A stretch of 64,000 bases of DNA from Prunus persica (GCF_000346465.2 NC_034015.1:12624637-12688636), one strand, 5' to 3'. Positions 25,701-38,800 are shown, numbered from the stretch's first letter. Numbers and translations: made by a program. Notes: generated from the letters alone by a model not told the origin.

Positions 25701-27107
25701 TCAGTGATTCAGCGTGCCAGCCCCTTATAATTCTACAATGGCCACTTCAACATGTTTATTTATTTATTTTATTTTTATAAATCTAGTTTATACAAGTACT
25801 TGACTGCTGACGTCTTGTCTAAATTGCTATTTTTGTTGATTTATGTATATTTGATTGTATAGATTAGCTGCTGATTAGTTGTATTTAGCATAATTTTAGG
25901 GTCATTCACAGGAGTTAACTTTTAGCCTTTATTTCCTTCCTTATTTGTAACTAGCTGTGTATTATTTAAATCTTCCTAAGGGAGAAGAATACATAGCTTC
26001 ATTCCTATATCTCTAGAGAATTCTACATCGTATCAAAGCGGGATGATTGACTGGGCCCGAATTACTGGGTCTGTACTGAGTACATGGTATTCACGTGCTG
26101 AGCTCAATTTACTGAGCGCGAACTACCCTTAAAAAAAAGATTAATGACCAATGTGGAATCAGCTGCACATGTAGCCCACTCTGTGGTGGTCCCACTTGAG
26201 GGGGCAAGTGGTTCCATTACTAGTAACACCGATGCCTTTTGCGATAAAAACCTCACTCCTGTTGTGCTAACAAGTGGTTAAGTTGGTCCAACTATCAATG
26301 TTGGACCAATTAGTAGTGGGCTGCTGGCCTGTCTCTGAAATCACTTGTAGTTTATCGTTTCTGATACTTTTTGATTATTGAGTTGGTAAATGTGGCATAC
26401 TTTGCCTACATCATCAGATTTGTTCTACTTGCAACCTTTGTGGACTGCCATATGATGTATCTAACATGTTTTAACCTTTTTCTTCATGTTTTCTCTTTCC
26501 TTGTTGTAATGGAAGAATGATTTATTTCCGGAAGAAGGGGTATGGCTTTGGAAAAATGGGATGCCCTTGTTGAGTGCCCTTAGAAAGTTGTCCGTTGGGA
26601 CTGTTTTGGGTCCTCAGAAGGAGAGAGAGGTCAATTGGTATTTGCATCCTGTGCACCTGGAGAAGCTTCTTAGCCAGTTGATGCCGCATCTTGACAAAGT
26701 TGCCCAGATTATCCAACATTATGCTATCTCTGTATGTGATGTCTTTAAATGAAGTTAACTGCTATTTTACTTTTCTTTTCTTGTTCGAACTACCGAGAGA
26801 AGAGTAGGCAGTGCAACTATTCTCAATAAATACTTGCAGCCAGTGTCATCTTGCATTACTAATGAGATCACTTTAAACAGGCATTGGTGGTCATTCAAGA
26901 CATGCTTCGAGTCTTTATTATTCGTATTGCTTGCCAAAAAGCTGAAAGTTGTTCAATACTTCTGCGGCCCATATTCTCATGGATTCTTGATCATGCTTAT
27001 GACTTTTCTTCTCCATCAGATGTGGATGCTTATAAGGCAAGTTTGTGGCCACTGTTGAAGTTTTATAGTTTGTCTAATTTGGTAAACCTAAATGTTTAAT
27101 CTTTCTT

Positions 27108-27164
<57 letters not shown>

Positions 27165-30100
27165 AGGTTTATAGATATCTTGATTTCCTTGCTAGCTTAT
27201 TGGAGCATCCACGTGCCAAGGTTTCCATTTTCTTTTTCTGGTTTATTTTGTTCCCCTCCATCCTTTTGTCTAGTAAAGAAGCATGGGATTTTACTTAATT
27301 TTGATTTCTCCTTCCCCAGGCACTATTGTTAAAGGAGGGTGTGATTCAGATGCTAACTAGAGTGCTGGATAGGTGTTTAGCTGCCACGGATACAGATAGA
27401 GTAGAGATTCTAGATGGTAGAAGTTCAGCTAAATTTGAATTCGGTTTGCTTAATTGGTCCCTCCCTGTGTTCAAGTCCTTCTCACTGATTTTTACTTCTC
27501 AAGCATCTCTACACCATGCTGGGGAAAATGATCTGTGAGTAGATAAGATGCATATTTATTTCTTTATTTATTCCTTTTAATTGAGATGATACAACTTGTG
27601 TATGCTGAACTAGTTCACTGGTTTAATAGGCACAAATTTGAAAATTTGAGTACTGAAGATTGCACAATCATTTTAAAATATCTCCTCAGATTTTTTCAGG
27701 TAATTTGCTCCTTCCTATGTTGTATCTCTAGTTCGATTAGAGTATGTTAGTTATTACTGTGATAGTTCTCTAGGAGCTAATTTCGGCATATGAAATGCAC
27801 TTGAGTACAAAGGTGTTGGTAAATTCACCAAGGACTAGATTGAATTGCACCTTCACCAGGGATTATTGTTATTTATTATTATCATTATCTTTTGGAGTGT
27901 GGCGGTTGAGGCGGTGGGTCCAAAAAGGTAAAAATAAGAAATTTGCTTGAGCACAAACTAGTTAAATGCTCCACATTCTGACGCATGTAAATTGAGCATT
28001 GAAGATATATTAGTTTTTGGAACTTCCTTCTGATGATTTTACGTCTTTGTGGAATTATTAATGTGGAAAGTGACTAAACTAACTTCACCTTATAAAACGT
28101 TCATTCAGATCACTTCTATCTAGAGGGGGTAAAAGTTTTATTTTTATCCTTTTTATCCTAAAGATGCAACCAAAATCACCCGAAACCCATACCAGATGAA
28201 AGCAACCAGTAAAAGATTTGGAACTCCTTATTTGCTTAGTTTATTCTAACTGAGCGTACTCTCATTTACCAGGTTCTACCGGTTGGAAAAGAATTACTTG
28301 CGTGTCTTACTGCTTTTAAAGAATTGGGTTATTGTAGTGAAGGTCGAAGAGCTTTAGCAGCCACTTTTGATTGTGTCTCCTCTGTTGTTGATGATCGTGA
28401 AAAGGATGGCAATGGCAATTATAGTCTTCCTAATGAATATGAATGGAGAAAGAGTCCCCCATTGTTATGTTGCTGCAAAAACTTGTTAAGATCAGTTGAC
28501 TCAAAAGATGGTTTGTCAAGTTATACAATCGAGGCTGTCAATGCATTGTCTATGGGATCTTTCAGCTTCTGCCTTGATGGGGAAAGGTGACTTCTCTTGC
28601 CTTATTGGTTATTTTGTTGATCTAGCCAAATTATGTTTTTAGTTTAGACTTGTTATATGTTTTAGTTGTTGAACATTGTCATCCTTTTTTCCTTTGATTG
28701 ATTTTATAATTATTGGATATTTGGTCTTTTGTAAAAAAAAATAAAATTGGATATTCATTGCAGTTTATTTTATAGTTTCAAATACTTGCCGTACTTCAGA
28801 ACTATAAAAGATGACTGTTCCTTAAAGAGAGTTGTGTTTTTGTTTTTGGAGTATGTTTTTGCGCACTGAGGCTAGATGGTGCTAGATAATCTCACGGGCC
28901 TTATTTTCACTAATCATCTCAGGGTTCGCGCGAAGCATTGGTGAATTGTTTTACCATTCAACATGGTTTTTTGAGTTTAGTCATGCAACAAGAGCATTCA
29001 TTGGAACTAGGAGTAGTGGCTATCCTGGACTAGCTAGCTTTAAGAATTTGAAATCGTGCAAGTCTCTTTCAATTATATTGCTTGTGGTACTGGCTGCCAA
29101 TATGCTTTTACTTTGGGTTTCTTTATAATGTTATTTTCTTATGTAAACCTAGCTTATTCTAGAACCATTATATCTTAAAATTTATTTTATTCATTACCTG
29201 AAGTAACTTTTCATTACGAGTCTGCCACCTTACTTGAACAGGATCTGTGCCATAGGTTGTACCTCTGTGTCCTTGAGTTCTGAAGTAACGTTTTATTGGT
29301 TCCTTGGATCTCTCTATGTGGATGTGCCTTAATACATTTTGGCTGTGATTTCTTCTGTTCCATATCTGCATTTTTCTTAACCCTTACCTTAAGTGTCCAC
29401 ATCACTGGTTAGACTTATGGTTTGCTTCTGTATTAGATTGAATCCAGATAGGGTTGTTGCGGTGAAATTCCTGTTTGGCATTCCTGATGATATAGGTGAA
29501 GAAGATAGTGTTCCTCATGCAAACATAAGCTACATTCGTGAATTGACCTCTATGCTGAAGACCATAGCCGCTGACCATGTAGCTGACTCTGATACTCAAA
29601 CCCCTCTATGTCAGGTATAACTGATACTGATTCATTCTTTCATAGAAATTTTGCAGTCTCCCAAATTGTTTGCATAATATCTGACATCGTCGTCATCAAT
29701 GCACAGGTTTTAGAATCTGTGAAATCATTAATACTGCTGTTGCAAAAACCTAGTTCTTCATTGAAGCTGGATGATGTATTTTCTAGTGATTTTGTTCCTC
29801 TGCCACTAAATATTATAGTTTCTTCAAAGATCCATATAATGTCAGATGGTGGTGCTGAAATGGCTGACGATTATCTTTACCAAGGAGCACTAGGAGACAA
29901 ATTTCAGTGGGAGTGTCCTGAAACATTACCAGATAGATTGTCACAATCAAATCTTTCTGTTAAGAGGAAAATGCCATCACTTGATGGCCCAAATAGGCGT
30001 GCTAGAGGAGAAAATTCTCCGGCTGAGACCCCAAATCAAAATGTGTTTTCACGAGGATTGGGTTCAACTACTGCCTCGTCTGGCCCTACTCGTAGGGATA

Positions 30101-32481
30101 CCTTTAGGCAGCGCAAACCAAATACCAGCAGACCTCCTTCCATGCATGTTGATGACTATGTTGCGAGAGAAAGAAATGATGGTGTTTCTAACTCTAATGT
30201 AATAGCAGTACAGCGAGTGGGATCTACTGGTGGGAGACCTCCGTCAATTCATGTGGATGAATTTATGGCCAGGCAAAGGGAACGCCAGAATCCAGTGTCA
30301 CCTGTAGTTGGGGATGCAGCAGTACAGGTGAAGAGTGCGACTCCTGTGAACGATACAGCTACGGAGAAGTTCAACAGACCTAAACAATTGAAAGCGGATC
30401 TTGATGATGATCTTCATGGAATTGACATAGTATTTGACGGTGAGGAGTCTGAACCTGATGACAAATTGCCCTTTCCTCAGCCGGATGATAATCTGCAGCA
30501 GCCTGCTCCTGTCGTTGTTGAGCAAAGTTCTCCCCACTCTATTGTTGCAGAGACAGAGAGTGATATTCATGACTTGGCCACGCCCTCAGCATCTAATATG
30601 GATGAGAACACACAAAGTGAATTTTCTTCCAGGATGTCAGTTTCGCGCCCTGAAATTCCATTGACTCGAGAACCTAGTGTTACTTCAGATAAAAAGTACT
30701 ATGAGCATTCTGATGACCCAAAGAATGCTACACTACTCAGGACTTCTAGTGGTTTTGATTCTGCAACAGCAGCAAATAGTCCCAGATTCCCTGTTTTTGC
30801 TTATAATAATTCTTCAGCATCTTCGGTACAATTACCAGTTGATTCTAGGATGACTCCACAAAATTTCTTTCCAAAGAGTAGTCCACAACATGCTGGTAAT
30901 GCGCCTGTAGCTTCTGGATCTCCAGGATTTTATGACCAGAGATTTCTTCCAAATCAACCTCCTTTACCTCCCATGCCTCCTCCTTCAACAGCTGTGATAT
31001 CTCAGACATCTGAGTCAGTTCCAAGTCAATCATCCCCTTTTGTGAACTCTCTGACTGATGTACAGCAGCAGCTTCCAACAGCCTTCCAGGTAAGTTTTAT
31101 AAGCAATTTTCTTCACATTTCTCATTCAGCTGTCTCTTGTTGGTTTATCTGCAATTATGTAATCTCTTGATTGTTTGTCATTGCAGATTCGTTCAGATTA
31201 TCTTTCTGCATTCAATAATGGTTCTACATCTTCAAGAAATTCCGTCTCTTCTCCCAATGGGGCCGCCAGGCCACCACCCCCACTTCCTCCTACACCACCC
31301 CCTTTTTCTTCTAGTCCATATAATTTAACGTCCAATAGAACTATTTCGCAGTCTTCAGTATATAACCAGACAAGTGTGGGAGCAACTGAACTTCCTCAGA
31401 GCTCTACTGCACCCTCAAATGATGCTCGGTTAGGTGGTCTTTCTGCTTCAGGGGCCAGAGTAAATACCTATTCGCCACCTTCCTTAGTGCCACACATGGT
31501 TTTCAGGCCAGGTTCTAATTCTATGAGTCTTTATGGAAGCTTACCAACTCAGCTGCAAGGCGACAACGCAAGTATTTTGCAGAATCTATCTATTCCTCAG
31601 GCAATTCATTCCCTTGCTCAGTTGCAGCCACTGCAACCCCCACAGCTTCCACGCCCTCCGCAACCACCCCAACATCTTAGGCCACCTTTACAAGCTTCAC
31701 AACAGTTGGAACAAGGTGTATCTTTGCAGAGCCAAGTTCAAATGCATCATCCACTGCAGATTCTGCAACAGCCACAGGTTTCACCTATGCATGCCTACTA
31801 TCAATCCCAACAACAAGAGTTTGTTCATGTACAGCAGCAACAGCAAGTTGACCATTCTCAACTGCAAGCAATGCATCAATCAGGGGATGCTTCATCCCAA
31901 CAGCAACAAGATCCGGGAATGTCCTTACATGAATACTTCAAGTCTCCAGAAGCTATTCAGGTATTTGTTACTTAGGATCCTTTGCAGACCGAAAAGACAT
32001 TTTATGATTTTTGGATTTGACTTTCAATTTTAAAAGATCCTCTGGCCATCTAAGATGCAAAAATGCATCAGTGGAAAACATCAATTTTTGAGCTTCTTCA
32101 AATAGACCTTTCAAAAGAAACTTCTATGAAAGATGTTTTTGGAGAAGCTCCGCCATCTGGACCTTCTACTTTCTGACAAAAGCTTTCAGATGTATTTGAT
32201 TGGTATGGCCTTGGTCCGTTCTAATTATTTGTTTTCCTTTCATGGCAGTCTTTATTGAGTGACCGAGATAAACTTTGTCAGCTTTTGGAGCAGCATCCAA
32301 AGTTAATGCAGATGCTTCAGGTATATGTTCTTTTACGCGTTGCAGCCTGCTAGTTCTTCAAAGAACTGGCCTTGTTGCAAGGTTTAGAAACATTTATGAT
32401 ATAATGTGGGAGGCTGCTATTCTAACCCACTGGATTTTGCTGGTTTTTGTGATTTTACAGGAGAAGTTGGGCCAGCTATAA
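15962..32481 (+). CDS. VIR: Protein virilizer homolog (m6A writer complex subunit)
   Basis: Scaffold subunit of the nuclear mRNA N6-adenosine methyltransferase complex (with MTA, MTB, FIP37 and HAKAI in Arabidopsis). I spliced 28 coding exons by eye: 15962-16036, 16201-16289, 17657-17780, 18218-18841, 19034-19402, 19497-19601, 19787-19969, 21663-21804, 21892-22073, 22159-22244, 22327-22375, 23209-23275, 23364-23842, 23919-24018, 24438-24571, 25191-25258, 25339-25555, 26516-26731, 26881-27036, 27167-27220, 27320-27534, 27630-27699, 28273-28586, 29437-29614, 29707-31089, 31187-31960, 32249-32320, 32461-32481. They total 6546 nt, one open frame of 2181 codons plus stop, close to the family length (about 2.1-2.2 thousand residues). 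The N-terminal virilizer domain starts MGRPEPCVLFAQTFVHPHLD. The middle is leucine-rich and helical. The last third is disordered, with proline runs (exon 26, RPPPPLPPTPPPF) and glutamine-rich segments. Intron 19 uses a GC donor. Introns 2, 7 and 17 hold transposon relics. No break was seen, so it is probably functional. Confidence 0.95.
16850..17300 (+). mobile_element. LINE 3' remnant (zf-RVT region) in VIRILIZER intron 2
   Basis: In the gene's own orientation, 16985-17085 reads WCIMCKLGAEDFVHLFRHC followed by LFAFRLWHGIFHE. This is the Cys-Cys-His-Cys zinc-binding pattern that follows reverse transcriptase in plant non-LTR elements. Further on, WLERDARIFEEK-like sequence near 17145-17185 fits the same C-terminus. 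Several frameshifts and stops make it a dead fragment. No poly-A tail or target-site duplication was resolved. Confidence 0.65.
18917..18976. repeat. CT/CCCT-rich microsatellite in VIRILIZER intron 4
   Basis: Compound CTCTGT, ATCTCT and (CCCT)n tract between exons 4 and 5. It is intronic pyrimidine-rich DNA upstream of the acceptor at 19033. Confidence 0.85.
19651..19710. repeat. Duplicated (TA)n microsatellite in VIRILIZER intron 6
   Basis: Two (TA)n runs, each preceded by GGAACCTTTATATATA, so the microsatellite and its flank have been duplicated in tandem. Confidence 0.85.
20490..20514. repeat. (GA)n microsatellite in VIRILIZER intron 7
   Basis: Short GA run next to the antisense LINE relic. 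It is probably a polymorphic marker only. Confidence 0.8.
20640..20880 (-). mobile_element. Antisense LINE 3' remnant in VIRILIZER intron 7
   Basis: On the minus strand, roughly 20836 down to 20656 reads WVVWGEINRRIF, stop, DSNGDETDQLWDRIRF then LASLWAYTSPEFKEIDF. This matches the C-terminal tail of plant LINE ORF2 (pattern WxERNRRIFED...LWDRV.FLASLW). One in-frame stop is present and upstream reverse-transcriptase sequence is not visible. The intron (19970-21662) is the largest in the gene, consistent with insertion. Confidence 0.65.
24721..25028 (+). repeat. Diverged direct duplication in VIRILIZER intron 15
   Basis: About 80 bp at 24721-24800 (ATTAACAAACTGTCAAATGG, then TTTCATTCTACCCA) recurs in diverged form at 24951-25028 (ATTAACAAACTATTACATGG, then TTTCATCCTACCCA). 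Possibly the two ends of an old element; not otherwise identified. Confidence 0.5.
25840..26345 (+). mobile_element. LTR/TRIM-like retroelement remnant in VIRILIZER intron 17
   Basis: 25980-26027 (GGGAGAAGAATACATAGC to ATTCTACA) resembles an LTR 3' end. It is followed by TCGTATCAAAGC, a degraded primer-binding site for initiator tRNA-Met (TGGTATCAGAGC). About 26040-26210 (GATTGACTGGGCCCG, CCCACTTGAGGGGGCA) parallels the internal region of the TRIM at 41990-42599, and 26215-26345 parallels the middle of that element's LTR. It is broken and lies wholly in an intron. Confidence 0.5.
27111..27162. repeat. (CT)26 microsatellite forming the polypyrimidine tract of VIRILIZER intron 19
   Basis: A pure CT run that ends directly at the acceptor TTCAG before exon 20 (27167). 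It therefore is the polypyrimidine tract of a GC-AG intron whose donor is AAG|GCAAGT at 27036/27037. Confidence 0.9.
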
Positions 32482-34455
32482 CGGAATGACTTGGACCTAT
32501 AAATTGATGATCGAAGTCTTGCATCCCCAATGCATATGTTTGCAGGAGTTAAACCTTTGATCATTCATTTAATTTGTTTGTCCCCTGAAATTTTGTATTG
32601 ATAATGTACTCTAAAATGTGTATATTAATATTCTTTCCATCTTTTTAGTGTAATATTGAATTGTAAAAAAAAGTGTTAATATTGCTTTTTGTTAATGTAA
32701 TTTCTGGCCGCGGTAATTAGCTGCAAATGTGTTTAATCTGTAGGTCGAAGGTGTATTTATTCTGTAATGCCTCATTTTCTTCCTCATTATGTTCCTCATG
32801 TCTCCTTTGTATATTTTTTCTTCTCTCAATAGCGTATTTTGTTTTAAACCAATACAAGTTTTTGGCGCTGTGTTTTTGGTTATGAGAGATTTGCTTTTTG
32901 CAGTCACTAAAATGCTTGACAAACTTGTATTGGTTTCCTTCCAAATTGTCTTTTCATCATGTGTTTTTCTGCATGATCGTCTTCTATCTAGGACGACTAA
33001 TATAAAACTCCCAAGCTTGGGATCCAAGAAGCCCATGATCCAAGAGATCCTCTCCGAGTATGTAGAAGTTAACTACCCACCGCCCAGGAGACATTCCTAC
33101 TTCAAGAAATTCTAGGCCTTGAGAACAGATGCCAGCGATACTAAATACAAGGGTTGCTAGCTCTTCATTTTCGAGATCATCCTTCAAGGATCAATTCCTG
33201 CAAAAACTGCTTAGCCGTTTGATTAACAATGTAATAATTAAACGTTTAGTCCGAACCTAGGTTTCTCTACGCAGTCAGGTAATAGTTTGGATTGTTAGAA
33301 GATCGTCGATCATCGCATGATGAGAACAGGATCGGAGAGGGTAGAAATGTAGGCTACATCCCCATTGTAGCATACATCGCCCTTATAGAATCTTGACAAA
33401 CATGATTCTCTCGTATAAAAGAGATAAAAGAGTGAATCAACGGATTTTCCTCCTTACAAAGATGAGCCCAAAAATCATAAACAAAAAAAATGACGAACAA
33501 AACTTGAAAATAGACCAACAGGTCTCGTTCGTACATGCTGCCATAGTTCATGAGGAATTTGAATGCCCTTTTAACGAGGGGTTTGCATTGCATTGCATGG
33601 GTAAATGGAGGACATAACCAACCAAGCACTTCAGATTATTTAATTGAATGATATAATTAATAATTAATAATCAAGGGAGGCTGTCTGCTCCTGAAAGGAA
33701 CCTGAAATTAGTAATTACCATTCCGAGGCTTTTGCGTCCTGCTTCGCCCTCACAAGTCATGAAAATCGCACTAATATCCTTGTGCTACGTGTGGCCAACA
33801 CCGACACCCTCTATTAGCCTACGGGCCTGTGACACACAATCATACCCTAACCCTACCCTAACGTCCTTAACGCCACCAAAACCTCATGTGCACGTACGGG
33901 CTGCATCAACAGTCAACATTTCTATCACAAAAACTTCATCCCTACTCTACAATACAATTAGATACCAACTCAAAGCAAGTTACTGTTTAATACGTATGTA
34001 TAAACTTTTTTTTTTCTTGTATGTGTGCGTTTAATGAATTATTTTTGTATATGTGATATTAATATGTAAGTAAAGAGAAATGACTCAAGTACTTGAAACA
34101 AACTAGTAATCGGTGAAGATGATAGAAGAATTCTCATTTCTAGTGTGGGAAAAACTCTCAACACACAACATCATGTGTGGCGTGACTTAATCTCTTATTG
34201 AAACTGCTACAATATTTTAATAGACTTCAGAGTATCTAATTCAAATCAATTGATCGGAGTAAAACGGAAGGCAATAATTATATTTGGTAAAATCACACTA
34301 TTACATTATCGATGTGAGAGAATATTTCAACACACTCACTGCTAGAATGCAATGTGCACGGGGGTGGTGTACTATACACTTCTTTCTTAATTATACTCTA
34401 TCCCATATAAGTGTATTGAAAGTACTATTACATTTACATATACAGCCCAACTGAG

Positions 34456-34458
<3 letters not shown>
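32482..34458. other. VIRILIZER 3' UTR and intergenic region
   Basis: 32482 to about 32700 is probably the VIRILIZER 3' untranslated region (AT-rich, TTTGTATTGATAATGTAC). The rest has no recognisable gene. Minus-strand frames near 32692-33036 and 33354-33629 have no family resemblance that I can see. A short ACCCTAACCCTACCCTAACG run near 33843 is telomere-box-like only. Confidence 0.5.

Positions 34459-34499
<41 letters not shown>
34459..34499. repeat. (CT)n tract just upstream of the Dof gene
   Basis: Pure CT run of about 41 bp ending 76 nt before the Dof start codon, so probably in its 5' leader or core promoter. GA/CT tracts can bind plant BBR/BPC proteins; an effect here is inference. Confidence 0.85.
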
Positions 34500-34503
<4 letters not shown>

Positions 34504-34575
34504 AACTCTGCAAGAGAGAGTAGGGTGTGTGGGAGATTTTGATGAAGCCTATGCGGACTTGGGTCACAATTGGTG

Positions 34576-35508
34576 ATGGAGAGAGCAGGATGGAAGCCAA
34601 ACGATGATCATCATCAGATAACTCCAAATTGTCCCCGGTGTGGTTGTTCCAACACCAAGTTTTGTTACTACAACAACTATAGCTTAACTCAACCAAGGTA
34701 CTTCTGCAAGGGCTGTAGGAGGTACTGGACCAAGGGTGGGTCCCTCAGAAACGTCCCGGTAGGAGGCGGCTGCCGGAAAAACAGAAGAGGGTCCAAGTCC
34801 TTAAGGCTATCCACCACTGCCACAGGCACAGAAGGTCATGTTCATCAATCTAATAAGAGTACTAGTAATTTGGGTAGTTATGGGGGTACTGTTCACAATT
34901 CATTTGGCAGCAATGTGAACAACTCATTGGGTGATTCCACAAGCTCCTCAGTAAGTCAAGATGGTTCAAGTATTGATCTTGCACTTGTTTATGCAAATTT
35001 CTTGAACCAAAAGCCAGACAATTCGAATAGCACTGGATCTGATCATCAGCTGCCAGAATTACCTAGTGAATTCGATCCAGCTGCACTAGATTTTTCAAGC
35101 ATGGCATTGAACATGAACAATGCAAGCTCAGGAGGCAACATTAGTAGCATTCAATTAACGGAAGATCATCAAAATGGTCTTGTTGGGTCACTTGGATGCC
35201 ACACTGAAAATTGTAGCACCAATGAACTCATGTACTTTGGTGGATTGGACCCATTAATTCATCATCATGAGAAGCATCATCATCAAATTCAAGATGCAAG
35301 TGATTTTGGGTTGCCACCAATATTGCCAGTAGGCCAAGAGGAGGCATTGTGGTCTACTTCTCAAATGATGGCTCATGCAAGTCATACTATGCAAGCTGCT
35401 ACACCACTACTAGGTGGAAGGCCAGAAGCTCATGATCCAAACCTCTTAATTGGTAGTTGTTGGAGCCCATTTGATTTGCCATGTAATGAAACTTTCTCCA
35501 GGACTTGA
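34576..35508 (+). CDS. DOF3.5: Dof zinc-finger transcription factor, DOF3.5-like
   Basis: Plant-specific DNA-binding protein expected to recognise AAAG cores in the nucleus. The protein has 310 residues in one exon. The Dof domain begins at about residue 18 with Cys19, Cys22, Cys44 and Cys47 (CX2CX21CX2C), then [20 protein letters not shown] and basic residues KNRR. Two further stretches match Arabidopsis DOF3.5: [15 protein letters not shown] in the middle and a C-terminal [10 protein letters not shown]. The start chosen is the ATG at 34576 (MERAGWKPN), which fits the MERA start of DOF3.5; two codons upstream lies only a TTG. The region between is rich in Ser, Asn and His and probably disordered. 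A CT microsatellite lies 76 nt upstream. The DOF3.5 orthology is from remembered similarity; the Dof family itself is certain. Confidence 0.95.
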   Translation: MERAGWKPNDDHHQITPNCPRCGCSNTKFCYYNNYSLTQPRYFCKGCRRYWTKGGSLRNVPVGGGCRKNRRGSKSLRLSTTATGTEGHVHQSNKSTSNLGSYGGTVHNSFGSNVNNSLGDSTSSSVSQDGSSIDLALVYANFLNQKPDNSNSTGSDHQLPELPSEFDPAALDFSSMALNMNNASSGGNISSIQLTEDHQNGLVGSLGCHTENCSTNELMYFGGLDPLIHHHEKHHHQIQDASDFGLPPILPVGQEEALWSTSQMMAHASHTMQAATPLLGGRPEAHDPNLLIGSCWSPFDLPCNETFSRT

Positions 35509-35781
35509 TGTCAAGATTGATGTTCTTTTCTTAATTTGTTATCTTTCTTTCATATACTATGAATATAATTAGTTATATATATGTATAGATCGAATAGATT
35601 GGAAATTAAAAATCACCATGTAATAATATCTATAATTATGCTCCTAGCTATTACTTATTTTTCCTTTGTAATTTTTGTTAATTCTATCTACAAGGCGGTA
35701 CGAAATTCGTGTATGCGTTTCATTCAAAACCCCATCTGCCCTTCTGGATTTAGTGAGTAGAGAACACACTAAAGATTGAGG

Positions 35782-35828
<47 letters not shown>

Positions 35829-38800
35829 GACAGTCGCAGAGATGATTTTGTAGCCAGTTTCCTACTCTAGGGTATATTTTCCTTTTCCGAATCCATGGAA
35901 GCTTCTTTTATAAAGCTCGAAGCTTTTATTAATTAGTCTCGTAGAAGCTTCTGTTAATCAAGCTTAAGTAGGCTTATATATAGACCATTCATCTAACATA
36001 AATTAACCATAGAAATTCTCTCCCGGAACTCTTTCATTTTCTTGGTCTTTCTGCTTCGAGATTTGGCAGTTAAGATTTTCTAATTGATGTACCATGAAGC
36101 TGCTTAACCACTCATTGAATCCCCAAGGAGGAAAAATTAGTGTCAAAACCCTCCCTATTAATGCAAATTACTTATAATAATATTTGGTCAAGATCAAGGA
36201 CTGTAAAGATTGATAGAGTCCAAGTGGTGCCTCTGCCGGTTTTCAAAGGATGCATGGTTTCGTGGTTCCAAGGGAGGGAGGGAAAAGTAGTCAGTCTACT
36301 TGTTGTGCCGTTTATAATTGTCACTTGGATTAAAAAGCAAAGAATATGAAAATGTCAAATTCATTGGAAGCACATCTTGTGGGGCTGAAAACCATGCATT
36401 GCCCAGGTTTGAAAATTTCTTGGAACAAGTCCCTGAATAATCTATTTTATTATTGATGAGTGTATTAGTGGAGGTTGGCAAGGTTTAGGTTAGAGATTTT
36501 GGGGGGATTACATGAAATTTAGTGCAACACATGATCCCAGAAACGCCCATGATCCAAGATATATATAACTAACTTCCACAAATCATCTTCCAGCCGACAA
36601 ACATCTAGTATAAAGTGCCTGCAAAGTTTGATCAAATCATATATTGATCAATAATAAAAAGATTAGTGGTCCCTTAATTCCAAATCTATCTTATTAATTA
36701 CATTATCAAGTTAATTATCAATTAAAAAACTGCAGGTTATGAATACAAAATGCTGCAAATCCCCTAGCTCTATAACCCGGTCATTGCCACAAAAAACTAT
36801 TAAGAGATGTAACCAAACAGACCGCAAGAAACTCAAAATCCACTTGTTGTGGTGAGGCTGGTGGAAGTAGAATGACCACGTATGTCGATACTCTCTATGT
36901 TTAATTCGGGGGGACTGGTAATACTACGTGACCTAATTTTTTATATGTACAAATTGACGACTCCCTAGTGTTGAAGATCCACAAAAAATGAATGGTTGAT
37001 ATTTATTTGGGCAACTAATCATAGCAAAGCTCCTCAATGAATAGTGTAATGAATCAATATAGAAAATTAAAAACATCACCTAGTCAAAATCAAATGCATG
37101 TAACTTATTATTATATTAGTTTTCATGCCAAACGTTACAGGTTGCTCATCTACCACGTAATCGATCATATGATCTTGGTGAACGACGTGAAAATTGATTT
37201 GCTTCCATGGATGCAATTGCAAGCTGCTAATGCTGACTGCTGCTGAGACTGACTACGACCCGATCAAGTTATTGGATATCCAATTTGAAAAAAAATACGA
37301 TACGGAGGAGACAGCATGGTTGCCCATCATATTCATGATATCACATTAAAAATGTCGGACCAACTTTGGATCAGATATCATCCGACGATACAGAGCCAGG
37401 TAACCATTGTGAAATCTGTACCGTACACGTGGAGGCTCGGGATTGGAGGGGATTTATGCTGAAATTATGAGTTGACTAGGGGAGGGGGTGGTGGAGTGGT
37501 GTTCATTTTCTTGAGAGTTGAATCTCACATAGTAAATAACGAATTTGCACCACATGTTTGCTTCTTTGGCCATAAAATTCGTGACACTTTTGCTTTTGTG
37601 TTTGTGGAAAAAGGTATATGGACATGATTCTTACATATTCTCAATCATAATATTTGTAGAATTTACGTGACACGCATATAACAATAATCGCAAATTGATA
37701 AAATTGGAACGTATATAACACTTCATGCCTTTCCCACCTGTGTGTGCGCTTTACAACTCAGCATAAACTGCAATAAACCAGTTTCCAACATCTCATGAAT
37801 CATGTAAGTCAAAGTCCGAGCTGGCAAAATGTTTTCCACGTCCCGTGCGTATGGAACCAAATATACGGTCCACATTCATTCCAATGAATATAGGTACCGG
37901 TATCATTAGCATTTTGTTTTGCAGAATAAACAAGGTACGTACTTAGAGGTTTTGGGAAAGGGAAATGTATTGGTTCACACATACATGTGTGTTCAAAATT
38001 CCAATCCACCCTACCCTAGCTAATTAACCGATCCGATCCATTTATGATCAGGTTCGATAAGTTTGGAGGATTGAATTAAATAATCAGATTGGGACTCATG
38101 AGTGTGAAACTACACAAAAGAAACAAGGAAAGTGAAATTTTTTTCAAAGAAGCACAATACCGAAAGTAGAAAGAAATTAAGAAAGGAAAAAAGGAAGAAG
38201 AAAATGTGAGGGTAAATAATTGTCCACTACCATTGCTTTTCCCAGAGGAAGGTGAGTTGCGATAAAGGGAAATTTCTTTATCGGCGCCGCACACAGCATG
38301 TGCTGCAATAAGGTCCCAGCCGCAATTTGATTTTACTAGATGGAGGGGGGAAGTTTCCCCTCTCTTCTCTTTTATATACTAGAAGGTAGAAGGCCCTTCT
38401 GGATTTTGCAGATACATCACATCATGCGTCTAATGTCTTAGCATTATTATTGCACTCTTGACCAAGATGCTGTATGAGATAGACTATGAATTTATATTTT
38501 ATAATATAATAATAAATATGAATAAATTTACAAGGTGTATTTAACTTGAACAAAACGTACACCGTTATATATACGTGTACAAGTAGTAATCACATCATAG
38601 AATCAGCAACATAAATCTTTAATTATAATGCAAAGTCAAATACAAAATGTTGTACTTGTTTTGCTGAAATGGAAAGCTGTAACTAAAAAGAATTAATAAT
38701 CCCATTGTTTATCTGTCGTATTAGGTATATAGAAAGTACATAATATAGAATTCGGTCCACAAAGATGGGCAAATTAAATTGTATAACACACTTGCAACGA

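Noticed and set aside
33841..33866. ACCCTAACCCTACCCTAACG, telomere-like
   Set aside because: Only about three imperfect repeats. It is a telo-box-like motif, not an interstitial telomere array.
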